A DNA stretch of 13,535 nucleotides, from the NCBI GenBank assembly GCA_945888895.1, contig CAMDAY010000034.1, positions 1 through 13,535 of the forward strand, read 5' to 3'. A model generated the notes under the pieces. That model saw only the letters and a list, made by a program, of their open reading frames with translations, made no database searches and was not told where the DNA came from. Of the stretch, positions 6,249 through 13,070 are shown in pieces. Source of the stretch: Dehalococcoides mccartyi (GTDB lineage: Bacteria; Chloroflexota; Dehalococcoidia; UBA2979). Position 1 is the first letter of the stretch; each line of letters opens with the position of its first letter. The translations under genes were made by a program, and so were the position numbers.

Positions 6249-7415
6249 CTACGAACCCGAGCGGACGTTGAGCAGATCGCGCGCCATCACGACGCGTTGG
6301 ATCTCCGAGGTGCCCTCGCCGATGCGGCGGATGCGGATCTCGCGGTACCAGCGCTCGAAGGGCATGTCCTTCGACATGCCGAGGCCGCCGTAGATCTGCA
6401 TCGACCGGTCGATGACGCGGCTCGCCGCCTCGGTGCAGAGCAGCTTCGCCATCGACGACTCGAATCGGAACGGCTCGCCGCGCTCGGCCTTCGCCGCGGC
6501 GTCGAGGGCGATCCAGCGGCTCGTCCGCAGGTCGATCTCGTTGTCGACGAGCATCCACTGGATCGACTGGCGGCTGGCGAGCGGCTCGCCGAACGTCACA
6601 CGCTGCTTCGACCACTCGACCGCGAGCTCGTGTGCGTACTGCGCGATGCCGAGGCACTCCGCGGCGTAGGGGATGCGGTTCCGCGCGAGGTAGTCGTTCG
6701 CAAGCGCGAACCCGCCGCCCTCCTCACCCAGGATCGCGGAGTGCGGCACGCGCATGTCGGTGAACGACAGCTCCGTGGTGTGGAACACGCGCATCACCTG
6801 GATCAGGCGGTTCACCTTGAATCCCGGCGTGTCGGTATCGACGATGAACGCTGTGATGCCCTGGCGGCCCTTCGTCGGGTCGGTGCGCACGTAGATAATC
6901 CCGAAGTCGGCGGTGTCCGCCCCGGAGTTCCAGAGCTTGCCGCCGTTGATCACCCAGCTGTCGCCGTCGCGCACGGCGCGCGTGCGGATCGCGCGCGCAG
7001 GGTCGGAGCCGCCACTCGGCTCGGACAGTCCGAAGAAGTGGCGCTTCTCCTCGCGGATCGCGGGGTAGAGGTACTTCTCCTTCTGCTCGTCGGTCGCGTC
7101 GTAGAGGTGCGCGGGGGGCGCCTCGCCGAACGCGCCGAAGGCGGGGGCGTACAGGCCCGCCTTGTGCTGCGTGAGCTCCTCCGCCACCATCGTGCGCGTC
7201 ACGAGATCCATGCCCGGGCCGCCGTACTGCTCGGGAACGCTCATCTGCCACATGCCCATGTCCTTCACCATGTTGCGAAGGCGCTCGGTGTCCTCGGGGC
7301 TGACCTCGGAGCCGTCGGGGTCGATGTCGGCTTCGAGCGGGCGGACCTCCTCGCGAATGAACTTCCGCACCGTGTCGATGATCATCTGCTGCTCTTCGGA
7401 GCGTGCCATGTCCAT
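6249..7415 (-). CDS. Acyl-CoA dehydrogenase
   Basis: 388 residues, the standard length for this FAD flavoprotein family, which oxidises acyl-CoA thioesters at the alpha-beta bond and passes electrons to ETF. The first signature is GLSEPSGGSD, in the middle of the protein. The second is the C-terminal region YGGLGMSKDMPFERWYR followed by IGEGTSEIQ, where Glu367 takes the place of the catalytic base in short/medium-chain enzymes. The N-terminal helical domain (RSEEQQMIIDTVRKF, VPEQYGGPGMD) is complete. Several members of this style act on branched or carnitine-derived acyl-CoAs; the substrate is not determined. The ATG at 7415 follows the upstream gene's TAA by only 2 nt, with GAGGGG overlapping that gene's end, so they are one operon. 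An alternative ATG lies two codons in (7409). Confidence 0.95.
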   Translation of the reverse strand: MDMARSEEQQMIIDTVRKFIREEVRPLEADIDPDGSEVSPEDTERLRNMVKDMGMWQMSVPEQYGGPGMDLVTRTMVAEELTQHKAGLYAPAFGAFGEAPPAHLYDATDEQKEKYLYPAIREEKRHFFGLSEPSGGSDPARAIRTRAVRDGDSWVINGGKLWNSGADTADFGIIYVRTDPTKGRQGITAFIVDTDTPGFKVNRLIQVMRVFHTTELSFTDMRVPHSAILGEEGGGFALANDYLARNRIPYAAECLGIAQYAHELAVEWSKQRVTFGEPLASRQSIQWMLVDNEIDLRTSRWIALDAAAKAERGEPFRFESSMAKLLCTEAASRVIDRSMQIYGGLGMSKDMPFERWYREIRIRRIGEGTSEIQRVVMARDLLNVRSGS

Positions 7416-7417
7416 CG

Positions 7418-7834
7418 TTAGATCCCCTCGCTCTTCCAGTGATAGCGGCCCAGGTACGGCACTCGAGGTGCGCGGGCGTCATGGTTCATTGCCGGCACGT
7501 CGTCGTAGTCCTCGCGGTAGCGCGTCAGGCACTCGACCCAGCGGCTGTACGCGTTGGAGTTCTCCTCGAGGCGGTAGTAGCGCGCGCGCTGCTTGAGCTC
7601 GGGCGCGATGCCGTCCGGCTGCGGGTGGGACCAGTTCCAGTGCTCGGAACCCGGCGGCATCCCGAAGATGCGATACAGTTCACCTCGTAGGCCATGGGGC
7701 GAGGTGCCGCCGGCGTAGCCGATGTAGATGCACGCGTGCTGTTCGTCGGCGATCTCGTAGACGCCCATGGTGCCGGGGACCTTCTTGAAGTCCACCGTGG
7801 GGTCCCAGGGCTTCCACTCTTTCCTGATCCGCAT
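7418..7834 (-). CDS. Small single-domain GIY-YIG-like protein
   Basis: 138 residues from the ATG at 7834; the longer start at 7891 would lie upstream of the likely transcription start. The sequence has the GIY-YIG nuclease layout: GVY (24-26), ten residues, YIG (37-39), then Arg50 and Tyr54 (LRGELYRI), Glu101 (WVECL) and Asn117 (PAMNHD). These correspond to the conserved tyrosines, arginine, metal-binding Glu and Asn of the family. The rest is rich in Trp, Tyr and His (HWNWSHPQP). Stand-alone GIY-YIG proteins are nicking or repair-type nucleases, but the family also includes members with unclear roles. Coupling (2 nt) to an acyl-CoA dehydrogenase is unexpected for a nuclease. The ribosome binding region is a GA dinucleotide tract (7848-7837). 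The family call rests on motif spacing and is fairly but not fully sure. Confidence 0.65.
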   Translation of the reverse strand: MRIRKEWKPWDPTVDFKKVPGTMGVYEIADEQHACIYIGYAGGTSPHGLRGELYRIFGMPPGSEHWNWSHPQPDGIAPELKQRARYYRLEENSNAYSRWVECLTRYREDYDDVPAMNHDARAPRVPYLGRYHWKSEGI

Positions 7835-7889
7835 GGTCTCTCTCTCTCGGCGAGGGCGCTCCCGACGAGCCGAACGCTCGTGCCTCGTC

Positions 7890-7917
7890 ACGATACGAGG
7901 TACACGCTCGCGTTCAA
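7890..7917 (-). promoter_or_regulatory. Candidate promoter of the GIY-YIG / acyl-CoA dehydrogenase operon
   Basis: On the minus strand, TTGAAC (7917-7912) and TATCGT (7895-7890) are spaced by 16 bp and resemble sigma-70 -35 and -10 boxes. Transcription would begin near 7883, giving a leader of about 48 nt that contains a small CGAGC/GCTCG hairpin (7866-7880) and the GA-rich ribosome binding tract. This is the best promoter match found in the window. Confidence 0.45.
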
Positions 7918-8002
7918 TCCGGTATCGAGATGCGGCGCGAAATGCCCCCGACGGGCGCGCAAGGCGCGGACCGACGCCGAGGAGTGATGAGACGGGGTCA
8001 GG

Positions 8003-8338
8003 CTACACGGGCCAGAACGCGTCCGAAGTCGACTCGGGCGCGGCGCACGGCTTCCATCCACTGGCGGCGGCGCCTACCGGTACCTCCCGAGGCGCACCGT
8101 AGAGGTTCGCCATGGGCAGCATTTCGGTCAGTGACACACCCAGGAAGTCGCAGACGGAAAGCAAGACCGAGAGGGGGATCTCGTTACGGCCGTTCTCGTA
8201 GTTCGAGATGGATGCCTGCGTGACATCGGCGGCGAACGCGATCTCCTCCTGGGAGATGCGGCGCTCCTCGCGCAGGAATCGCAGGCGTGCGCCCACTTCA
8301 GCTCGAAGTTCTTGGGAAATGCGCTGTCGGAATGACAT
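8003..8338 (-). CDS. XRE-family helix-turn-helix regulator
   Basis: 111 residues from the ATG at 8338, with an AGGGGCGAGG purine-rich ribosome binding region. Residues 13-72 form a Cro/C1-type (HTH_3) domain: LRFLREERRISQEEIAFAAD, VTQASISNYENGRNEIP and LLSVCDFLGVSLTEML are the usual helix pattern, with the recognition helix around residues 41-49. The remaining ~35 residues are low in conserved features and do not form an obvious sensor domain. It is divergent from the large LuxR-type regulator gene, and the shared region holds palindromes that could be its operators, so it may control that gene and itself. On the other side it precedes the GIY-YIG gene in the same direction, 168 nt away, with that gene's own candidate promoter in the gap. 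Confidence 0.92.
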   Translation of the reverse strand: MSFRQRISQELRAEVGARLRFLREERRISQEEIAFAADVTQASISNYENGRNEIPLSVLLSVCDFLGVSLTEMLPMANLYGAPREVPVGAAASGWKPCAAPESTSDAFWPV

Positions 8339-8403
8339 CCTCGCCCCTTCTGACCTAGCCCGTTGGCTGGTGTCCCATAACCTACGGAATCGGCAGCGCG
8401 ACC

Positions 8404-8445
8404 CATACGTATGCTATACGCATATTCTCGTCCCCCCAGTACGTA
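8404..8445. promoter_or_regulatory. Candidate operator/promoter region between the XRE and LuxR-type regulator genes
   Basis: In this GC-rich genome an AT-rich island of about 25 bp stands out. It contains the perfect 10-bp palindrome CATACGTATG (8404-8413) and an overlapping inverted repeat TATGC-TATAC-GCATA (8410-8424). The core TACGTA occurs again at 8440-8445, 34 bp from the first. Leftward, TTTACG (8447-8442) and TATGCG (8424-8419) are 17 bp apart and might form a weak promoter for the XRE gene. Rightward, TATGCT is a possible -10. Overlap of palindromes and promoter elements is what an autoregulated XRE switch would show. Binding is inference. Confidence 0.4.
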
Positions 8446-8456
8446 AAGTGGGAACA

Positions 8457-11321
8457 ATGGCATTGATAGCGAAGTCGACCCGGTTGCCCGCCCGACGCGC
8501 CGACGCCATTCAGCAGTTGTCGACCCTGCTGGCCGCCGCGACCGAGGGGGTGCCGTCGGTGGCGGTGCTGCGCGGTGCCGCCTTCGTTGGCAAGACACAC
8601 CTGTTGGCGGCCACCGCCGAGGAAGCACGCCGCCGATCCTTTCACGTGGCCGAAGTGGACGCGCGGCTCTCCAGCCTCCCCTTCTACGCCGTAGACCGCC
8701 TCACACGGCAGCTCGGCGTGCGTAACGATGCCCCCGCGGACGACCTCGCGCGGCTCCACGGCCTGCGGCTCGCCTGCGAGCGTGCGGGCGCCGGTCGAGC
8801 GGGCGTCGCGATCATCGTGGACAACGCGGAGAGCCTGTCGCCGGGGGATGCGGCGGCGCTACACGACCTCATGGCGTCGGCGCCGCTCGGTGCGTTCTTC
8901 TGCCTCCTGACCGTGGGCGAGAGCGCGTCCACGCGCCGGACGACCAGCGACCTCATTGGCAGCACCGGATTGCAGCGCGCGCGACCGGAGTGGATCACGC
9001 TGGGCCCCCTGACCGACGAGGAGGTTGCATCGATCGCGGAGGAACAGCTGGGACCGGGACTGATGACGTACCGGTTCGTGCGGGACGTGTGCACGCTCTC
9101 GGGCGGCGTCGCCGGACACGCGGTCCAGATCATCCAGGCGGTGGATGCGCTGCCGCCGCAGGACCGAAGCCGGGTCATGACCGGCAGCGAACACATCGAG
9201 ATCGCGCTGGTGCCGGGACCGCTGGTAGACGACCTCGTCGTGCCCCTGCAGGAGATCGGCGACGAAGCGCTCGCCGTCGGCCGGGCGCTCGCCGTCCTGC
9301 GCGGCCCCGCTACTGTGGAGGACATCGCGGTCGTCGCGAGCCTGCCAGCGACTGCTGTCGAACGCGCACTCAGCGTGCTCGAGGATCACGGCGTCCTGAC
9401 AACAGCGCCGACGACCGGCAACGAGACGCACTCGTGGTTCAAGGTCCCCTTGATCGCCGTCGCGCTGCGGCGAACGACGCCGCTATTGCATTTCCGCACA
9501 TTGAACCGCCGGGTCGCGGAGATGCGCGAGGGCGACGGCACCGCAACCCTGTCGTTGGATCCCGATCGACTGCAGCGACAGGCGGCCGCCTACTTCGCCA
9601 GTGCACTGCCACTCACGCCTGAACGCATGGACCGCATTGTGGATCAGGCGCAGCAGTTGGTATTGCATAGCCGGTACGCCGCCGCACGCAGGTTGCTCGA
9701 GGCCTCAATCGCGCGCGCTGGTGACGACCGGGCAGCCCCGCTGCCCCCACGCGCGTTCACCGTGCTCTCCGAGGCGCTCTCGCGATCGGGCGAGAACATC
9801 GAGGCGGGCCGGGCGCTGGACGTGGCGACGAGTGCGGAACCGTCCGGGGGCACCGCGGCTGAGACGATGATCCGGCAGGCGCGTACCGCTGTGTCGGTGG
9901 GACGAACGAGCAGCGCAATCGACGTGCTCGAGGTGGGCCTTGAACGCGAGGACATGGACGGCCCCACCCGCCTGCGGTTGACGATCGAACTCGCGCGGTT
10001 GCTGATCCTCAACCGCGATTCGGCGCGCGGCCGGTCGTTGTGCACAGAGGCCTACGAACTCGCCCACAGACTGGGGGATCGTCGCACGGCGACCGAAGCG
10101 GATCTTTCTCTGCACATCAGCTATGTGTACGCCGGCGAAGCCCAGCGCGCGCTGGCGCACTGCCGACGTGCCCTGATCGGCTCGGCACATCCTGACGCGC
10201 GCGGTCGGTTCCGCGCCCGCGCGCTAGCCGGGACGGGGCAGGCGATCTTCGACACGCGCGGCATCGGGCGTGGGCTCCACTGGCTGCGCCGTGCACATCG
10301 CGAGGCAGAGGTCGCGGAGGATCTGGCCACGGCGTCATGGACGAGCCAGTTGCTGGCGGAGGGTTGCATCGAGCATGGCGACTGGGACGAGGCGGCCCGC
10401 TGGACCGCCCGCGCCGTGCGGCTGGACAGCAGCCTGCACCGCGATCGATCACTGCCGCGATCGCGATCCCTGGACGCGCGGCTGCGTGCGCTGCGCGGCT
10501 TCCTGGACCCCGTCTGGGCCAGCCAGCTCGCGGAGCCGCAGCAGGAGTGGGCCGATTCCCCTCCGGCGACCGGAACCATCTGCATCGCTCACGTGGAGCA
10601 CGCGATGCTCGCCGGGCGCTCGAAGCAGGCGCACGAGTTGGTGCGCGCGACGCTGAATCAGTACCGCGACCCTATCGCCCGGAACCGCGCGCTCGTCGTG
10701 GATCTGCTCCCCGCCGCCGTGACGACGGCTTGCGCGATGCGTGATCCGGATGCCGCGGCCGTGGCGATCGCAGAGCTGGCGAACCTGGCGGAGCTCGTCG
10801 GCGACGAGTTGTTGATTGCCCGGCCACTGCTCCGCTTCGCGCGGGCACAGGTTGCCGCGTTGGAGGACGACTGGGAGCTCGTCGCGCAGGAGAGCGCGCA
10901 AGCCGCGACTGAGATGACGCGCGTGGGCTACATGTGGCGTGCCGCGGACGCCTCCGCACTGGCCGGCGAAGCGCACGTGCGCCTCAAGAGCCCGGAAGCA
11001 GAGCAGCACCTCAACCGCGCCTATCGCACCTACCGCGAGATCGGCGCGCAGCCGCGCCTGACCGCGGTACGCGACCTGCTGCACGAGATCGGCAGCCGCG
11101 CCCCGCGCACCTCCACGCCGACCAGCGTCCTGACGGCGCGCCAGTGGCAGATCGCGCGCAGCGCCGCCGACGGCAAGACCGACGCGGCGATCGCCGCCGC
11201 GCTGTCGATCAGCCGCCGCACCGTCACCACGCACATGCACGACATCCTGGGCCGCCTCGACCTCACGTCGCGGCACCAGATCGCGGACTGGTTTCGCGAG
11301 AACCCCGAGGCGCGGCGCTAG
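8457..11321 (+). CDS. Large ATP-binding LuxR-family (LAL/MalT-like) transcriptional regulator
   Basis: 954 residues from ATG 8457; the frame is open further upstream but there it overlaps the XRE gene antisense and has no family resemblance. The N-terminal NTPase domain has Walker A GAAFVGKT (40-47) and a Walker B-like IIVDNAE (119-125). The middle, about 430-880, is Ala/Leu/Arg-rich helical repeat sequence of TPR type (for example ALAHCRRAL, AEVAEDLATASW). The C-terminus (about 890-954) is a LuxR/GerE helix-turn-helix: LTARQWQIARSAADGKTDAAIA, then SISRRTVTTHMHDILGRLDL. This is the layout of LAL/MalT-type STAND regulators, which bind ATP and an inducer and then activate transcription. The inducer is unknown. 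The ribosome binding site is weak (GGGAA only 2 nt before ATG), so the start could differ by a few codons (GTG 8448). The next gene encodes a surface protein, a possible target. Confidence 0.92.
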   Translation: MALIAKSTRLPARRADAIQQLSTLLAAATEGVPSVAVLRGAAFVGKTHLLAATAEEARRRSFHVAEVDARLSSLPFYAVDRLTRQLGVRNDAPADDLARLHGLRLACERAGAGRAGVAIIVDNAESLSPGDAAALHDLMASAPLGAFFCLLTVGESASTRRTTSDLIGSTGLQRARPEWITLGPLTDEEVASIAEEQLGPGLMTYRFVRDVCTLSGGVAGHAVQIIQAVDALPPQDRSRVMTGSEHIEIALVPGPLVDDLVVPLQEIGDEALAVGRALAVLRGPATVEDIAVVASLPATAVERALSVLEDHGVLTTAPTTGNETHSWFKVPLIAVALRRTTPLLHFRTLNRRVAEMREGDGTATLSLDPDRLQRQAAAYFASALPLTPERMDRIVDQAQQLVLHSRYAAARRLLEASIARAGDDRAAPLPPRAFTVLSEALSRSGENIEAGRALDVATSAEPSGGTAAETMIRQARTAVSVGRTSSAIDVLEVGLEREDMDGPTRLRLTIELARLLILNRDSARGRSLCTEAYELAHRLGDRRTATEADLSLHISYVYAGEAQRALAHCRRALIGSAHPDARGRFRARALAGTGQAIFDTRGIGRGLHWLRRAHREAEVAEDLATASWTSQLLAEGCIEHGDWDEAARWTARAVRLDSSLHRDRSLPRSRSLDARLRALRGFLDPVWASQLAEPQQEWADSPPATGTICIAHVEHAMLAGRSKQAHELVRATLNQYRDPIARNRALVVDLLPAAVTTACAMRDPDAAAVAIAELANLAELVGDELLIARPLLRFARAQVAALEDDWELVAQESAQAATEMTRVGYMWRAADASALAGEAHVRLKSPEAEQHLNRAYRTYREIGAQPRLTAVRDLLHEIGSRAPRTSTPTSVLTARQWQIARSAADGKTDAAIAAALSISRRTVTTHMHDILGRLDLTSRHQIADWFRENPEARR

Positions 11322-11323
11322 CG

Positions 11324-11346
11324 GCGTACCCATGCCGGGGGTACGC
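11324..11346 (+). terminator. Stem-loop directly after the LuxR-type regulator gene
   Basis: Arms GCGTACCC (11324-11331) and GGGTACGC (11339-11346) pair perfectly over 8 bp with a 7-nt loop, 2 nt after the TAG. There is no U-tract, so it would be a GC-rich hairpin terminator of the non-canonical kind or a 3'-end stabiliser. Confidence 0.5.
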
Positions 11347-11394
11347 GCGCGGGGGCGGCGCAACCGCGTGCGCTCCAGGCATCACGAATCGCAA

Positions 11395-11443
11395 TGAAGC
11401 TGTGACGCCTCTGCACACACAGTTGAGCGCCAGAGGCGCTTCA
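11395..11443. repeat. Interrupted inverted repeat upstream of the anchored surface protein gene
   Basis: Inner arms CGCCTCTG (11406-11413) and CAGAGGCG (11431-11438) are perfect, with a 17-nt loop. Outer arms TGAAG (11395-11399) and CTTCA (11439-11443) extend the stem after a 6-nt one-sided bulge. It lies 69 nt before the start codon, so it could be a regulator binding site or a 5'-leader structure. No known riboswitch class was recognised. No clear -35/-10 pair was seen in the 11347-11511 stretch. Confidence 0.4.
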
Positions 11444-11511
11444 ATCGCTGTGGCCCCGGTGTTCGGGACCGCAGGACTGGCGAGGGCCAGTAGAACGCTA
11501 GGGGTAACAGG

Positions 11512-12015
11512 ATGTCGATGTATCGAAAGATCACCACGGCGGGTGTCGCAGCCGCGCTGATGGCGGTGCTGATGGGCTCAATGCTCGCCTCCACCGCGAT
11601 GGCGCAGCCCGCGCTGCCGTACAAGGCCTACGGCTCCGGTCTCCGGGTCGGTCAGGTCGTCCAGGCCCTCAAGGGCACCTCGACCGAGGTCGGTCGTGCC
11701 ACGGTGGACGCGAACGGCAACTGGTCGTTCGACGTCACCCCGGACAAGGCAGTCCCGGGTGACGTCATCCGCTTCACGCTTGACGGCGCTCCGACCAATC
11801 AGGCCGTGACCTTCCAGAACGGCCAGTTCCCGCTTCCTCCCGGACTATCGCTGACCCTTGCCGCGGGCGTTGCCCCGACTCCGGCCCCGGCGAAGACCGG
11901 TAGCGCTGGCCTGGCCGGTCAGTCGGCTGGCACGAGCATGCTGCTCATCGCGATGCTGGGCGTCGGCGCCCTCGTCGCGGCGGCTGGCGCTCGGTCGATG
12001 ACCCGCACCCGCTAA
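11512..12015 (+). CDS. Small secreted protein with C-terminal sortase-type anchor (PAKTG motif)
   Basis: 167 residues. An AGGGG ribosome binding site lies 7 nt before ATG 11512; ATG 11518 is also possible. Residues 1-31 are a Sec signal peptide (basic start, hydrophobic core, cleavage after ASTAMA). The mature part (about 36-115) is a single small beta-rich domain (VGQVVQALKGTSTEVG, ATVDANGNWSFDV, DVIRFTLDG, AVTFQNGQF) resembling the carboxypeptidase-regulatory/Ig-like repeats of Chloroflexota surface proteins. After a Pro/Ala linker, PAKTG (126-130) is followed by 11 Gly/Ala/Ser-rich residues, a hydrophobic helix (142-160) and the basic tail RSMTRTR. This is the layout of a cell-wall sorting signal, although LPxTG is replaced by PAKTG (closest to the LAxTG form). 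A sortase gene follows, making an enzyme-substrate pair likely. Two strong hairpins separate the two genes. Confidence 0.8.
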   Translation: MSMYRKITTAGVAAALMAVLMGSMLASTAMAQPALPYKAYGSGLRVGQVVQALKGTSTEVGRATVDANGNWSFDVTPDKAVPGDVIRFTLDGAPTNQAVTFQNGQFPLPPGLSLTLAAGVAPTPAPAKTGSAGLAGQSAGTSMLLIAMLGVGALVAAAGARSMTRTR

Positions 12016-12029
12016 CCAGCGAACACGCA

Positions 12030-12064
12030 CCTCGTGCGGCCCGCTCGAGGAGGGCCGCACGAGG
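12030..12064 (+). terminator. Perfect 13-bp hairpin after the anchored surface protein gene
   Basis: Arms CCTCGTGCGGCCC (12030-12042) and GGGCCGCACGAGG (12052-12064) pair without mismatch around the 9-nt loop GCTCGAGGA, starting 14 nt after the stop codon. No U-tract follows. The stem is strong enough to act as a terminator or to block 3' exonucleases. Confidence 0.65.
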
Positions 12065-12099
12065 GCCGCGCACGACGCTCTCCAACAGCGCCACCTCAC

Positions 12100-12131
12100 G
12101 CGGCCAGCCGAGACCTGTCTCGGCTGGCCGC
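12100..12131 (+). terminator. Second, 14-bp perfect hairpin downstream of the surface protein gene
   Basis: Arms GCGGCCAGCCGAGA (12100-12113) and TCTCGGCTGGCCGC (12118-12131) pair perfectly with the tetraloop CCTG, followed by TTCGCTAT. This is the classic short-loop shape of an intrinsic terminator with a weak U-tract. Together with the hairpin 35 bp upstream, it should isolate the highly expressed surface protein transcript from the sortase gene. Confidence 0.75.
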
Positions 12132-12235
12132 TTCGCTATCCCCCGGGGGTCTGGTGGCCCCTTCCCCGGCGAGATATGTTGGATTCACAGCGTTCCCACC
12201 GACGCCCCACGTGATGCCGAGTGAGAGTCCATGTC

Positions 12236-13009
12236 ATGGTCGTCGCATGGTTGCGCGCTCAAGCCACCTCGACGCGATCCCGTTGGATCGCCGCAGGCGC
12301 TGTCATCGTGGTCCTGATCGCCGTGGGGACATTCCTGACGAGGACGCCCAGCGCCCCCCCCGAGGTGGTGGTCCGCCCGCCCGAGGCGACGGTCAGCGCC
12401 ACGCCGCAGGCATCCGCCCCTGCCGCGCCCACCGAGACCGGGACGCCCTTCCCCACCGGGCAGCCCAGCCAGCTCATCACCAACGTGAAGGACCTTGTCT
12501 CCAAGTTCGGCTACCCGCCCAACACCAACTATGCGACGATCCGTATCCCGCGGATTGGCGTGGATGCCAAGGTGGCTGCGAAGACTGTGGGCCGCGATGG
12601 CGTCATGGCCGCACCGGCAGGCCCCGCAGACGTGGTCTGGTACGACCTCGGCCTCTGGGACGGCCTGGGCGGTGCCCCCGGCGGCGGACAGAACGCGGTC
12701 TTCTCCGGTCACGTGGACTACGCGGATCCCGTCCCCTACGCCAATGTCACCTACCGCGGGCAGGCGGTGTTCTCTCAGCTTCACCTGCTCGCGCAGGGCG
12801 ACATCGTCGAAGTTAACTACCGTGGCCAGACGTTCCGCTACAAGGTGGAATGGCGGCGTCAGGTCGGCTCGGAGGGGTCGGACTGGTCGAGCATCTGGTC
12901 GTCGAAGACTGGTGCGGACTCGCTGACGCTGTACACGTGCGGTGGGGAGTTCAACTTCCAGACCCGCCAGTACGCCGACCGCGTCATCGTCCGCGCCACC
13001 CGCCTCTAG
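12236..13009 (+). CDS. Sortase, class F-like
   Basis: 257 residues from ATG 12236 (GAGAG 7 nt upstream); an in-frame GTG at 12221 adds five residues and lacks a ribosome binding site. A basic N-terminus and one transmembrane helix (about 17-35) anchor it, followed by a Pro/Thr/Ala linker (36-78) and the sortase barrel (about 98-256). The catalytic triad is visible: His159 in FSGHVDY, Cys235 in TLYTCGG and Arg249 in YADRVIV. The stretch GQAVFSQLHLLAQGDIVEV and the TCGGEF ending resemble class F (and class D/E relatives) sortases of actinobacteria and Chloroflexota. Sortases cleave between Thr and Gly of a sorting signal and transfer the protein to a cell-surface nucleophile. The likely substrate is the PAKTG protein encoded just upstream. 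A TATGTT at 12175-12180 may be the -10 of its own promoter, but no clear -35 is seen. Confidence 0.92.
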   Translation: MVVAWLRAQATSTRSRWIAAGAVIVVLIAVGTFLTRTPSAPPEVVVRPPEATVSATPQASAPAAPTETGTPFPTGQPSQLITNVKDLVSKFGYPPNTNYATIRIPRIGVDAKVAAKTVGRDGVMAAPAGPADVVWYDLGLWDGLGGAPGGGQNAVFSGHVDYADPVPYANVTYRGQAVFSQLHLLAQGDIVEVNYRGQTFRYKVEWRRQVGSEGSDWSSIWSSKTGADSLTLYTCGGEFNFQTRQYADRVIVRATRL

Positions 13010-13019
13010 TTCGGCTCGC

Positions 13020-13070
13020 CGATCGGGCCGTGCACCACCCGCGGGGCGCGGCGATCGTGCTCCCGATCGC
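13020..13070. terminator. Shared hairpin region between the convergent sortase and DUF4012-like genes
   Basis: A perfect 7-bp stem-loop GCGATCG-TGCTCC-CGATCGC (13051-13070) lies between the two stop codons. CGATCGGG at 13020-13027 can alternatively pair with CCCGATCG at 13062-13069 over 8 bp. The hairpin touches the stop codon of the leftward gene. Because an inverted repeat works on both strands, it can terminate both convergent transcripts; neither side has a long U-tract. Confidence 0.5.

Noticed and set aside
6297..7421. 374-codon open frame on the plus strand
   Set aside because: Antisense shadow of the acyl-CoA dehydrogenase, which has clear family motifs; the shadow is rich in Arg, Ala and Val with no domain.
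7956..7968. Small CGCGC-AAG-GCGCG hairpin downstream of the XRE gene
   Set aside because: Only 5 bp and expected by chance in such GC-rich DNA; not strong enough to call a terminator.
8208..8456. Upstream extension of the LuxR-type regulator gene over the XRE gene
   Set aside because: The extension is antisense to a clear HTH gene, and the NTPase domain begins only after the ATG at 8457.
10449..11363. 304-codon open frame on the minus strand
   Set aside because: Antisense to the C-terminal half of the LuxR-type regulator; no ribosome binding site or domain pattern.
12137..12150. CCCCCGGGGG palindrome between the second hairpin and the sortase gene
   Set aside because: A simple GC run without loop; no support for a function beyond base composition.
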